A DNA stretch of 64,000 bases from Rhizomys pruinosus (Eukaryota > Chordata > Mammalia > Rodentia > Spalacidae), in the NCBI GenBank assembly GCA_009823505.1, contig VZQC01002896.1, positions 3,448,079 to 3,512,078 on the forward strand, given 5' to 3'. The notes below the pieces were generated by a model that made no database searches, was not told the DNA's origin, and worked only from the letters and a program-made list of their open reading frames with translations. The stretch's first letter is position 1, and every line of letters begins with the position of its first letter. Below, piece after piece: positions 1 through 11,421 of the stretch. The position numbers and the translations under genes were made by a program.

Positions 1-367
1 ATAAGCAAACAATGTTGAAACATCTGAATATTTTCTTCATAAAACCACCACCCAGATGAACTTTGAAAAATGGAATTTACCAATTTAATATTAATGACTT
101 TATATTTGATATTTCTGATCAATAATTCTGATTTAAATTTTTAATTTTTTCCTGCATGTTTTCATAATTAAATAGTTATGGGAAGAATGCATAATTTTTC
201 CATGTTATATGTATCTGCAATCTATATGTACAGTTGTTATTTACTTAACTGTCATCAGTCTTTTGGAGCATAAAACTTCATGTAAACCAATTATGGATAC
301 ACGTCTATCTTACCATATACAACCATCTAGATCCACCTTCATGTGATTTACATAATGCAAAATTGTC
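1..367. other. unique AT-rich sequence
   Basis: AT-rich DNA with no recognisable repeat, RNA gene or sustained reading frame. Confidence 0.5.
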
Positions 368-480
368 CTGGCATGCTTGATGGCACTTGACAGGGTAAGA
401 CAGAAGGAGAACCACAATACATACCCAGGGCTACATAAGGAGACCCCTGTCTCAAATAAATAAGTTAGTAAATAATTAAT
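368..480 (+). mobile_element. degraded B1 SINE remnant
   Basis: The segment keeps the B1 3' half signature (ccagggctacataaggagacccct, reduced here to its core 'agggctacat' and 'ctgtctcaaa') and ends in an AAAT-rich tail. The 5' half is barely recognisable. An antisense 75-codon open frame over it is a by-product. Confidence 0.4.
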
Positions 481-720
481 AAATAAATAAAATTGTGACC
501 TTGTTTCAATCATTAAAGAAAAATAATCTAAATCCATTTTGACATGGTTACCCTTGGGAAACTTGAAGAGGTCTTTGATAATAGAAAATATGACAGATGA
601 GAAGGGTTCATGTATAAAATGTTAACTGTAAAATATGTCTCATCTTTATTCCATTTAGAAGAGTTAGGAAGGTTCAGCTAAGTTTGACCCTTTTTCTTCT
701 TTAGAGTGTACAGTCAAGAC

Positions 721-1053
721 TCAAAATATTCTGTCCCTACCAGTCACCCCTGCAAGCAGTGTGGATTTGATTGCCTGGTCAAGTTCTTTTTCTTCACTGT
801 TGATCTTCTCAGAAGAACTAATCAACCCTAAAAGGAACCAAGGAATCCCAGAATACAGAATATACACTGATATCAAAGAGAAAAGCGCCATAAAGCGCCT
901 AAATTCTGTAACAACCAATTTGAAGTTTCTGATGAATGCAGGGGGGTATTGAAATTGATTCACAAAGTATCTTAAGTTTTTCAAAGTAAGTATTAGCAAG
1001 TAATTCACTGAATCTCCTAAAGCATACACAGGATCTATGGTTCCTGAGGTAGT
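721..1053 (-). other. unexplained hydrophobic open reading frame (possible exon or relic)
   Basis: Read leftward, about 110 codons are open, ending at a stop near 721. The predicted peptide has a charged N-terminal third, a strongly hydrophobic stretch of about 25 residues in the middle (MALFSLISVYILYSG, then IPWFLLGLI) and an acidic tail (SEEKELDQ). That looks more like a one-span membrane segment than a random translation. I do not recognise the family. No ATG starts the frame convincingly (GTG at 1027-1029), and the flanking AG/GT dinucleotides are not strong splice sites. It could be an exon, a pseudogene piece or chance. Confidence 0.2.
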
Positions 1054-2545
1054 TCATCCCTGACTGATCTTACCAGTCACACATCTAAAAGTAGGCTGCC
1101 AACCTATTCACCAGGATTTGCAGAAATGTCAACCAAAACAAGAGTAAAAATCACCTTTCTCTTACCATTATCTTCTTGTCTTTATTAACTAATTGAATAA
1201 AAGACACACAGTTCTTTTCTAGACATTCAAATGTTCTAGACATAATTCTTAGAAATTCATGGAAGTAATATATAACCATATGTATTTGTATATACCTAGT
1301 GCCAATGGACTAGCAACTATATATTATTAATCATGAGTATTTCCAAGAGTACTATCAATAAATCATATTAAATGAGTTTCTCTTAAAATTATTAGAAGAC
1401 ACTGACAAAATTTGCTTTTTAGGAAATAACCTTAGTCTCCAGTCTTGTTTGTAAAATGGGGTTTATACTATAGTAAATGAAAATATTTGGCCTCTATCTC
1501 ATTCCTAAACATATGTTAGGAATGAAAGATATGTTAATAAAGTTAAAAACATACATTATATGTGCTTTGGGATAAAATTCTGTACCATAAGGTAAGTCAA
1601 GACATAATTTGACAAAGGTAATTACCCGATAGACTCTTTTGGCTCTAGATCACAGAGGAGGGTGGGTAAATAACCTTGAACAAGTGGTCTGGTATAAATT
1701 AATAGCTTTCCATTCCGAAGAGCTGATCTATTACATACTGCCTATTGCTATTTCCCTTCTGAATTCTTTTGATGCTTGTGAGAGTTGCCCAAAGATCCAT
1801 GCTGAATACCATCACATCATTAACAGCCAAAGAAAGAAATATTGATCTGCCAAGAAAATGGCATAGCTAAACTCTCATATCATTCAGATGCCTAGGGAGG
1901 GTGAAATATGCTTTGAAGGATTCTCTTAATTCATGGAGTTTATCAAGTTGCAAAGACCAAAATACAATATGAAACACAGCCGTAGATTTATTCCCATGCA
2001 AAGAAAAAAATCTGTGTGAAGCACAATAGCTCATTCAAGAATTTTATATTTCATAACAATAATGAAGGCAACACAGAATTTGGCAGTAGTTTTTAATAAA
2101 ATATTTATAATTTATTTGGAAATTTTGAATACCAAACACAACTATCTCTTGTCTCTGCTCACAATTAAGTCAGGAAGCTCCATACCTTAAATTTTTGTAA
2201 AGGAAAATATTTTCCACTTGCTTTACTGAATATACTGTTTCCAAAATATTTACTTTTCAGGAAGTTAATAAACTTTGTCACTTAATTTGTTATCTCTTAT
2301 CTTTCAGATGAAAGGAAAAGAAATCTTGTCATAAAAGAATTTTTGCAGAAAGGATCCCATGTGGAGACATAAAACTCATAAATATGAAAGACATGATACT
2401 AAAAGCAGAAATGCACAGCTCATTCTGACGAATTACAAGTTATATTGCAAGGCTATTCTGAAGGAGTTTAACAACAAAATAATATTGTCCAGAGGAAGCC
2501 TTTGGGACAGAACTAGTATACTTTCAGAATATGTGTGGATTTGAG
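1054..2545. other. unique AT-rich sequence
   Basis: No repeat family or gene is recognised. Short open frames (for example 1639-1845 and 2359-2544) have no family resemblance and ordinary AT-rich composition. Confidence 0.5.
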
Positions 2546-2885
2546 CACATGAATATGTGTGAATGTGTGTATGAGGGAGAGGGGTGTAGTAACTGTGAAT
2601 ATATATGTATATATATGAGTGTGTTAGTGTGGATGTATGTGTGCATATTAGTAACTATGGACATATATGGGTATTTATGAATGTGTGTGCATGTGTGCTA
2701 GCATCTGTGGACATCTATGTGTATTTATCAGTGTGTGAATGTATGTGCACATGTGTGAGTAACTGTGGATATCTGCATGTATTTATGAGTGTGTGCATGA
2801 GGATATATGTACACATATGCATGAGGATATACTAACACATATGCATATGTGTTAGTATCTGTGGACATATATATCTGGTATCTGG
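2546..2885. repeat. TG-rich degenerate minisatellite with palindrome
   Basis: Alternating purine-pyrimidine sequence (GTGTGN, CATATG) with a loose higher-order unit of roughly 50-55 bp, each containing 'TGTGGACAT' or a close variant (near 2656, 2707, 2764 and 2860). A perfect 30-bp palindrome lies at 2829-2858, centred on ATGCAT. Open frames on both strands here are repeat translations. Confidence 0.7.
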
Positions 2886-3689
2886 TACAGCAGTAACCTG
2901 CATGTGTAGAGCTGTCTATGAGCACATGAATGAATATGATAGCTTTCTTTCCTCAATCAGATTTATCCTGCATGATCTGAGAAACTCCCCATCAAACCAT
3001 GAAGAATATATTGCAGCCAAAGACTAGCCAAAGTATTCCATACAATTATTTGGAGCAAAAGGCATAGAAACATCTAGATATTGACATGCTGGGGCTAAAA
3101 CATGACTTTTGATTTTTCAAGAATTATGTAATCTCTAACAGGAAAAAATATACTGAAATATTAAGTTTTTATCATTTATGATCTTTAGAATATTCTTAAA
3201 CAGACTAAAGATTTTAACAGAAAAACTTTATTTTAAAATCTTCAACATACAAGGAGCTCAAAACTTAGGAATTCAACCTTGCACTAATCACTGTGACAAT
3301 CATGTTTCTAAGTTACTTCAAACTATAATTTTAAGGAGAAAAGTTCCAACTGGTTCATAATGAAATGTTAAGAAAAAATATTTACAGAGTAAAGAATGAC
3401 AAAGAGATGCTCCTCAAAATAAGATTTATTTAACTTTCTCAATATTTGCCTACATTTAGCTCCTTTGAATAAATTAAACATAATCAAAAATACAGTGGAT
3501 GCTTTACATTTGTTTTCATTATATAAATCCAATACAAAGCTTTATAATGTGTTACATTAATTTTCAAACTCAGGATTAAAATATTTTTCTTAAAAAGGTG
3601 TTGCTGAATTAAGATTTTTCCTTTAAGCAGGCAGAGCCAAGTGGAGAAAATCCTTCTGTGAGTCAGAGACAGGACAGCTTCCTGCTTGA
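2886..3689. other. unique AT-rich sequence
   Basis: Nothing recognised beyond short chance open frames. Confidence 0.5.
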
Positions 3690-3910
3690 GAGTGGCTCTG
3701 ACTATTAAAATCTCATTTCCTTATCATACCAGTTCAGATATTTAGCTTCTTAGTAGAAATCTCTTCATTAATAAAATAAGGGCAACAATAGAACTACTTC
3801 ATAGTGCTCCTCCCTGTGTATTTAAATGAGCTAATGAACAAAAGCATTTGGATAGTTAGAATGTGCCAATATCTTAATAAAAGGCACTTATTACTATTGT
3901 TATTGGTATG
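3690..3910 (+). mobile_element. MIR SINE relic
   Basis: The order of motifs follows the MIR 3' half: 'tcatttccttatc', 'aataagggcaacaatag', a 'gagctaatgaa' block and 'ggcacttattactattgtt'. Heavily diverged, as expected of an ancient mammalian element. Confidence 0.5.
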
Positions 3911-5345
3911 TCAATTTTACATATGCTTGCATTCACTCTACAGTCAGCTCTTACATTTCTTGAGCTAGCATACCTTCTGTAGCAAGAAACATTCTCCTAG
4001 AAATAAGAAAAAAAATTACTCTTCTTCCATTGGTCATTTTTTAAAATGGAATACAGCCTTGCCTCATTTATAAATGTAGCCTCAAAGGAGACTGATTAGA
4101 GGGCATGTTTTGCCTGTCCCAGGACCAATTCAAATCCTGGATCTACAGGAGCCTCTCAGGCAGAACACAGGGCTGATGTACTGCACTGCCCACACAATCT
4201 TCAGAAGTACTTGTGCTTCAAAGATTAGGGCTAGGCATGTGGTAAAGAGACAGGGACAGAGACAGTGAGTAGCAGAGGAAGCGTGTTCTGTGGCAACATC
4301 CTGCTTTCCCAGACTGAGTTCATGAAGCAACACACATTGAAATTATTTATTTCACAAAAATAAGTTTGCTTAAGGATTTTCTGGAACAAAAATATGGGTT
4401 TCTAATTTGCCTCCAGTAAGATATGATAAAAACTCAATAATAATTCCAGTGAAACTCAGAAGTGCTGATCAAAGTTCATTTCACAATTATTTTCACTTGG
4501 TACACATACCGAAAAGTTGGTCATTTCCACCTACATGTTATTAGGTAACTGTAAAATCTTTGCTATTTCCAGAGAGAAAATATCTGAACTTCTCAAACTC
4601 TCCATTTGATAATTAGGGAATTGGGGAGCAAAACTGCTTATCTACTTCATAAAGAGACTTGAAAGTTATCATCAATATACTATAGAAATATAATACAAAA
4701 GATTGTGAATCGTGCAATAATTACAATTGTGAAACACATCTTAATGTCTTTAGAATAAGAGAAATGTGATTATATTTCCCATATATTTCTTGTGTTCCCA
4801 GTTAAATGCATGAACCTTAAATGAAAACCCACTATAAACTTACAAAAAATCTGCCATCAGTTTAATTGAAATGATCCAAGGTATATTTTCCAAAATATGC
4901 AATTATTTCCCAAACCTAATCTCATTTGTTTCCTAATCAAACAATCCCATCAATAGGGAAACTACAGTTTCTTAAGAAGGAGTGTTACTCTGCAACAACA
5001 GGACTCCCTGGTCTCAGCATAACATTCTAAGGCCCCTCTGTAGTTTAAAGAATAGATTTAGAAAAACCATAAAAGGAACTGCTACAGTCACGACAGGAAA
5101 CAATTAAGACATAAATAAGCATTTCTGCAGAAACAAAGTAAGGACATATTTAAGAATGCACTAAAAGTGAGAAAAGGTCAGAGATTTGTAAGATGCGACG
5201 AGAATGCATCTTTTTTAACTTAGATGGTGAAATAAAAGCTTACTAAATTATCCATGTGATTGGATAGTTTCATCTGTACCTATTTAAATTACACATCACC
5301 TATTTAAAGTATGCTTAAATTTAAACTACAAATGTAAACCATAAA
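3911..5345. other. unique sequence
   Basis: No repeat or gene recognised. The open frame at 4130-4333 on the minus strand has no family resemblance. Confidence 0.5.
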
Positions 5346-5360
5346 AACGAATGCATGTTT

Positions 5361-5455
5361 GAGTTGGGCATGGTGCATGGTAGTGCATACCTTTAATCCC
5401 AGCACTTGGGATGCAGAAGCAAGTGGATCTCTGTGATTTCCAGGACAGCTGGGTG
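5361..5455 (+). mobile_element. B1 SINE fragment
   Basis: B1 5' half ('gcatggtgcatggtagtgca', 'ctttaatcccagcacttggg') followed by 'ccaggacagctggg'. The middle is partly deleted, and the 3' end runs into the purine tract that follows. Confidence 0.8.
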
Positions 5456-5529
5456 GGTGGGAGAGGAGAGGAGAGAGACGGAGTGGGAGAGGGAGGAGGA
5501 GCGGCAGGGAGGGAGACAGGGAGAAAAAG

Positions 5530-5562
<33 letters not shown>

Positions 5563-5598
5563 AGAGAGAGGAGAGAACGAGGAGGAGAGAGGAGAGAG

Positions 5599-5651
<53 letters not shown>

Positions 5652-5652
5652 G

Positions 5653-5685
<33 letters not shown>

Positions 5686-5786
5686 AGAAAGAGAGAGAGA
5701 GGGAGGGGAGGGGAGGGAGTGAGGGGAAGGAAGGAAGGAAGGAAGGAAGGAAGGAAGGAAGGAAGGAAGGAAGGAAGGAAGGGAGA
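5456..5786. repeat. purine microsatellite: (A)n, (GA)n, (GGAA)n
   Basis: About 330 bp of almost pure purine on the plus strand: GGAGA blocks, an A-run near 5528-5557, GA dinucleotides to about 5700 and clean GGAA tetranucleotides at 5728-5781. It probably grew from the B1 tail. The long Glu/Arg-rich and Ser/Leu-rich open frames on both strands are repeat translations. Confidence 0.95.
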
Positions 5787-5859
5787 AAGATGGTATGTTT
5801 TAATTCCCAAAAGCTTTGACTTGAAAGTCCTAAAGTTTTTTTAAAAATCTAGAAGTATC

Positions 5860-6117
5860 GGGGCTGGAGAGATGGCCTAGTGGTTAAGAGCACCGACCAC
5901 TCTTACAAAGGACCGGGGTTCGATCCCCAGCACCCACATGGCGTCCAAGAACCGTCTGAAACTCCAATTCCAGGAGAACTCCAGTTCCAGGGGAATCCGA
6001 GACCCTATTCTGACCTCCGCAGCATTGCACGACATGGGTGCACACACCTGCATGCAGACAGTACATTCATACACATATTGAAATAAATAAAAAATTAAAT
6101 ATATATACATATACATA
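5860..6117 (+). mobile_element. B2-like SINE, 17-bp-duplication subfamily
   Basis: Full-length copy from 'ggggctggagagatgg' to an AT-rich tail. The pol III B-box 'ggttcgatccc' is intact. It carries the tandem 'aactccaattccaggag / aactccagttccagggg' duplication. TSD AAAAATCTAGAAGTATC at 5843-5859 and 6118-6134 is perfect, so insertion is fairly recent. Confidence 0.95.
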
Positions 6118-6248
6118 AAAAATCTAGAAGTATCACAAAATATTCCTAAAGACTCTGATTTGTGAGATTTCATGGTCATCCTAAGGTCTTACACAAACTG
6201 AAGTTAATAAAGCTGAAGTAAATCAAAGTAAATTCTTTGCTTCAGTTG

Positions 6249-6310
6249 GTCAATGAAGCACTCATAAAATGTGTAAAAGGTCAATGAAGCACTCATAAAA
6301 TGTGTAAAAG
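6249..6310. repeat. perfect 31-bp tandem duplication
   Basis: The 31-bp unit beginning 'gtcaatgaagcactcataaa' occurs twice in immediate succession (6249-6279 and 6280-6310) with no mismatch, in otherwise unique sequence. Confidence 0.95.
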
Positions 6311-6469
6311 GACTCTTGTAAAATCGGTAAAACTGCCTTCTTTAATTGACTAATGGACATAGAAACTGTGAAAAGGATTATTCTCTATTCAGAACCAAAT
6401 ATATGCTAAAGTCTCCTTAAGCTTGCACATAAGCAAAATATATACAGGAGCTCTGATATCACAATGGAT

Positions 6470-7655
6470 TATTCTACCAAGGAGATGTTGGCCGGGATCC
6501 AAGCCCCCACAAAAAGTAAAGGCTCCTTTGCCTCAAACTGGAATATCTGCAGGAAAAGAGGCGATTAAGGCCCTGCTGTTGAAGACCCTGATATAAACAT
6601 GGAAAGATGTATGGAGACCGCACTTGCAATATACAGGATGGTCTCTGGAATGCCAGAGGTATTACCAAAGGCCACTAAACCAATAAAGCAATATAGGTCT
6701 CCTTAAGTCAAGCAAGACTCCTCTGTCAGCACCAGCTACACCTCACCTGCCTGGAAATACTGTGCAGCAGTGGCAGCCATATGTCTGTATATCCCCAAAT
6801 CTAATTGGCTATTAGCTCTCTCCTTGGAAGAATAACCCACAGCTGATCCCAAGCTTACATCCTCTAATGGTTAGGAGATGTTATAAACCACAGAAAAACC
6901 TGTCATACTTAACAGAAAGAAGAAAATGTAATTCATGGATTAAATACCATCCAAAAACGCTGTGTCTATACCAAAGTAACCTACCCTAAAATACAATTAG
7001 TACTGTTTTAAATACCTATATATCTATTGCTTGTGCTTCATTAGTAGGTCGAAAGGGGCTAACATTTAGTACTTTTTAAATATCTATATATCTAATTGCA
7101 TGTGCTTCATTAGTAGGATCGAAAGGTTATGCCTGGACAAGCTGGCAGCCCATGAAAGAAAACAGCCAGAACTGACTAGAGACCAAGACATCAGCTCCAG
7201 AGAAAGTAGAGTGTTTTGCTTCTCATCCACCTGTGCCCCTTTTCTAAGCCTAGGGAACAATCTGCGGAAGAGGGGGCGTGGTAGAATGTAAGGGCTGCGA
7301 TTGGGGTGAATGGTGAAACTACAACAATATAGACTGGACACTCATTTGATCAACTTGATTGAACATACAAGCCCCCCCTGCTGGATGGTGGGACCCATGA
7401 GCTGTGTGGGTTTGGGCACAACTGCTTGCAAATTGGTTTTACATGAAGGATGCTTGTACTCACAAATAATCACTTATTGTTAAAAAAAAATGAAAACAAA
7501 ACAAAACAAAAAACACAGAGAAAGATGCAGAAAAGTTATGGCAGAATGCATGATCTGGGATGGGTAGAGGTGGGGGGGGGAAGGGAAAGGGATCTATGCC
7601 TGAACTGAATTGGAAAATGATGTATGAAATACACAAAGCATCAATAAAAAAAAAA
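6470..7655 (+). mobile_element. L1-3'UTR-like retroposon, copy 1 (longest)
   Basis: The same sequence recurs at 22.9, 23.6, 38.2 and 41.8 kb. The core 'ggaacaatctgcggaagag' then 'gaatgtaaggg' resembles, from memory, the core of rodent Lx-type L1 3' UTRs. The end has a purine tract (7555-7590) and a 'catcaataaa' signal plus A-tail. An internal tandem duplication of ~65 bp sits near 7000-7131. Two ATTGG (inverted CCAAT) motifs lie near 6800. No L1 ORF2 precedes it, so it is either a very long 3' UTR or a non-autonomous derivative. The 5' edge is uncertain. Confidence 0.65.
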
Positions 7656-7659
7656 AATA

Positions 7660-8425
7660 ATAATAATAATCTTAAGGTAGAAAAAAATGTGCAAAAGGAA
7701 AAAAAGAAAAAACCTAGATATCTTAGTTTAAGGGAAACCATTCCAGAAAACTATCAAACACACAGACCACAGTTCAGCCAACACCAGAGTGATGATGGCT
7801 CCAACCAAGGTGGACAGGGCCCTGTTTCAGATGCAGATAGTCAAAAACCAAGGGCTTTTTAGCACAGCATTTTTTGTGGTACTCAATGGGTAATTACTAT
7901 GCTTACTGACTTTGGAAGTGCTACATTGATAATTTTGAGTTCAAGAAATATACTGTGAAAGCATAGAATATATGGAACATATTCTTTTGACATTTTTTAA
8001 GTTGTCACATGAGGATTAAAACAAAAACAAGTACTAACATGCAAACTTTGTGACCTGCTATTATTATTTAGGGGATAGAGGGAGAAGTGAATTATAAAAA
8101 AAAAAAAATCTACTTTGGTATGTTTACATATCTGTGGCTCTAGTTGGATATTTGAGAAATAATTACAAACTGTGTTTGTTAACAGCATGTGGATCCATGG
8201 AAATTCATTCTGAGGACAATTGATTGACAGCCAGCAAGCAATGACCAAAGTTTGCTAAAACCTTATTTCTCAAATCAGGAAGAAAACGTGAATACAATCT
8301 TGTCTAATCATATAGTTTTATCAATAGTAAAGCTGAAGTGTTGACCCTCCAAATTATACTATTACTATTATAGGAGAAAAGAAGCTTTTAAAAGAAAACT
8401 GTAGTATTTAAATGTAATATCCACA
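7660..8425. other. unique AT-rich sequence
   Basis: After an (ATA)n run at about 7655-7672 no repeat or gene is recognised. Confidence 0.45.
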
Positions 8426-8569
8426 GCCAGGGATGGTGGCACATGCCTTTAATCCTAGCACTTGGGAGGTAGAGGCAGGCGGATCTTTGTGAGTTCAAGG
8501 CTAGCCTGGTCTACAGAGCAAGTTCCAGGACAGCTGGGAGGCTACAGGGAGACACTGTTTCAAAAAGAC

Positions 8570-8612
<43 letters not shown>
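8426..8612 (+). mobile_element. B1 SINE with (AAT)n tail
   Basis: Near full-length B1 ('ggtggcacatgcctttaat' through 'ctgtttcaaaaag') whose A-tail has become an (AAT)n microsatellite at about 8568-8612. Confidence 0.95.
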
Positions 8613-8614
<2 letters not shown>

Positions 8615-9490
8615 AATAATAAAAGTAATATCTGACATGTGTATAAGGAGATTTAAAACAGCCAGAACTCTGTCTGATATTACTCCTTATTCCTAAATAG
8701 ACATTATCATTTCAAAAGTGCCTTTTCTTGTCTCATCCCCTTTTGTCCCATTTTTTAAATGTCAGAATAACATTGTTAATTAGAAATGTAATTTCAACTC
8801 CCTTTTCCCTCTACCACAAATCCTTTGGGAAGGTAAAAATGGTGGAAAGATCATTACTAGAAAAACACATAATCTTTCTGCTTAAATGAGACACGCTGCC
8901 TGAATACCACAGATAAAGACTGGATGGAGAGCACCTCACATCCATAGACTTGAATTACTTGAGTGTTTACAATGAACTATAATAATAAAAATGCTCAGAT
9001 AACCTACATTAGATCAAATGAGACATATTTCTTTCTTTTAATAATTTTAATGTTTGAATTTTTATGAATTTCATACAATATATTTTGATCATAATGGTTT
9101 TTGTTGTTGTTGTTTGTTTTGTTTGGGTTTTGTTCTGATGGTTTTAATGGAAACACTTAACAAAGAAGACTCTTTTTCCTGAGGAAAGGTTACTCGGAAG
9201 GGTGTCCAAGAAATTCAGAGCAAATCCTGACATTCTTCTTATAGGTTGATACAATCAAATAACCAGAATCTAGGGACCACAAAGGGAAGCAGTTCCACAC
9301 ATGAAATTCAGAGCCTCGGTTTCTGGATTGCTCAAGTTCTCGACTGCATGAGTCCACACTCTTTTTTATTAGCTTCCAAATCTTTCAAGTTACTACAACT
9401 TTATAGCATGAAAGAAGACAAGGAAACGCCCCTGAGACTCCCTAATTCTCCCCACTGCCATCCCATCTTTTGCCACCTCTTTACACAAAC
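8613..9490. other. mostly unique sequence; possible L1 3' tip
   Basis: About 9046-9095 ('tgaatttcatacaatatatt', 'ttttgatcataat') resembles an antisense rodent L1 3' terminus, followed by a (TTG)n-rich stretch at 9099-9132. The rest is unrecognised. Confidence 0.35.
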
Positions 9491-9491
9491 A

Positions 9492-9900
9492 TCAAAACTT
9501 CATCTCTATTAAAGTCTCAACTTTGTCAAATCTGCCCTCTGCCCCCAACACTTCATCAAAATAGCTGGAAGTCAAGTCACCAGTGTCCTTCACAACACTA
9601 CACCAAATCAGCATGGTTTCATCTCCATCGCAAATGATCTTGCAGTAACATTCGGTTCTGTTCTTCCTGAACCATTCTCTTTCCTTGGTGAACATCATCC
9701 CAGTTTTATCCATCTCTTTTATCATTGTGTCTGGATCTCTCGATTGCAGACTTATTCTTCCTTACTTGGTCAATAAAGATCTTGCAGTTCCTAGAGGCTC
9801 TTTCCCAGGCCATCTTAGCTGCATTTTTCTGGGGTGATTTCATCCTTGGCAATGGCTTTGGTTAATCGTCACCCCCAGTGGTGGACTGCATTGTCTCACA
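9492..9900 (-). pseudogene. possible unidentified processed pseudogene or relic
   Basis: Read leftward, a 77-codon frame (9492-9725) with charged, protein-like composition (KEREWFRKNRTECYCKI) ends at a TGA. Upstream, a second frame (about 9730-9830) reads AAKMAWERASRNCKIF, again protein-like. The frame change between them suggests a broken coding sequence. I do not recognise the parent gene. No poly(A) tail or TSD was located. Confidence 0.25.
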
Positions 9901-10129
9901 ATGGTGCCTCAAAATGCAAATCTCTCATCTAACACAGCATTGTTACACTGTCTATCAAGATCTCTAGTCCCTTCTACTAAAATGTCCTAAATCATCTCTA
10001 ATAAAATAAATCAAAAGAAAATTTGTGATTTTTTTTTACCTCTTCCTTTACCACCACTAGGTTGTCTTCCACTGTCTCTTTTCTCTGTGAAAAGTACCTA
10101 TGTCTATCCAACTGGCTCAATCCAAAAAC

Positions 10130-11110
10130 TTCTGCAATATCTTTACTTAACTATGCTCGATCTCATTACTCATACCCAAACCACCACCAAACCTTACACA
10201 TTTTACCTACTAAATCACTCTTGAAAACTTCCATTGTTCCCTTCTCAGTTATAACCTTGGTACCAGCTATATCACCTTAACTCCCTAAGGACCTCCACGA
10301 TGGATAGAACTCTTAATAGTTCTCCCATTGCTCACTATAAAGTCCTCTTTAATCCATTCCCCATAAAGAATCAAGTGGCTTGTCTGGGACATAAACACAA
10401 TTATATCATAAACCAATTAAGCACAATGGATTTCTCTTGCTCTTAGAATGAAACTCCTAAGCACAGACTACACTGTCCTTCATAGTCTGATTTTCACCTT
10501 CAGAAATCCCTAATTCTCCGCATGCCTTTTGTTTGCTCTTATTTGGCTTGCACATTCTTTTTTTTTTTTTTTAATGTGTATGAATGTATTGCCTATATGT
10601 ACGTAGGTGCTCTTGTGTCGGGCAATACCTGTGAAGGTCAGAAAAGGGCGTAGGATCCCCTGGAACTGGAGTTACCAACATTGATGGTCACTATATGGGT
10701 GCCAGGAACCAAATCTGGTCCTTTTGCAAGAGGAATTAGTGCTCTTGACTGCTGAAGTTTGCACATCCTTATTCCATAGGACATATTTCTTTGTATCCTT
10801 TTCCTAGGCCACTCTTTCTTCTACTTTTCCTCTGTTTAATTCCTGGGGTTTTTTGCTTTGTTTTTTTTTTTTTTTTATTATTTTTTAGTTCAGCCTCCCT
10901 CCCTTTGGAGAAGCCTCCTCTGCTTCCCTCAACTACTTCATACTCTGAAGCTGCATTTTATATTTTCAACTCTTTAATTTGACTAATCAATTTCTCTTTC
11001 CACAGACTGTTAGCCAAGGGGGGGGGCGACTGCATCTGGTTTTCGTTTTCTACCAACCCAGTGCCAAATAAGCGCCTAGCACACTGCAGAAATTCAGTGT
11101 CTATTGAATA
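10130..11110 (+). mobile_element. L2 LINE 3' relic
   Basis: Follows the remembered L2 3' end order: 'cccattgctcactataaagt', 'tagaatgaaactcctaagca', 'cttcatagtctgattttcac', a Pro/Leu-rich stretch, 'ccacagactgttag', 'agcgcctagcacactgcaga' and the terminal 'tctattgaataaa'. Split by a later antisense B2-like SINE. Age is high and no frame survives. Confidence 0.65.
10557..10757 (-). mobile_element. B2-like SINE, older copy, inside the L2
   Basis: Antisense copy: poly(T) at the left, then 'tgtgtatgaatgtattgcc', 'cccctggaactggagttac' (single block, no 17-bp duplication) and a decayed right end. An imperfect TSD, TTGCACATTC/TTGCACATCC, flanks it. Confidence 0.85.
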
Positions 11111-11421
11111 AAGAAGCATGTGACAGTACTTGAAACTCAGAGTGGAGCGTTACAACAACCTGCAGTGGTTGGAGAGACCATGAAAGAAACTGAAGAAGAG
11201 TGTATCCAGTCCTTTGGGTTGTTATTTTTCTAAAACATTTATTTTTCTTAGCACACAAGTGATAATATCGTGGCCAACTGACTTTTCCTGCATTTCGGCA
11301 CTCATCACTAACATGAATCATTCTGAATTACTGACCAAACCCTAACTATGAAAGCCTTTCATAACAGCAGAATATGATCTTCTGGGAAGAGACTTGTTCT
11401 ACTCTGTGAAACTGACAAGAT
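11111..11421. other. unique sequence
   Basis: Nothing recognised. Confidence 0.45.

Noticed and set aside
2605..2925. Cys/Val-rich frames over the TG-rich region
   Set aside because: Minisatellite translation on both strands.
5304..5819. Long Glu/Arg-rich and Ser/Leu-rich open frames on both strands
   Set aside because: They are translations of the GA/GGAA microsatellite; similarly 11888-12241 is the GGA tract.
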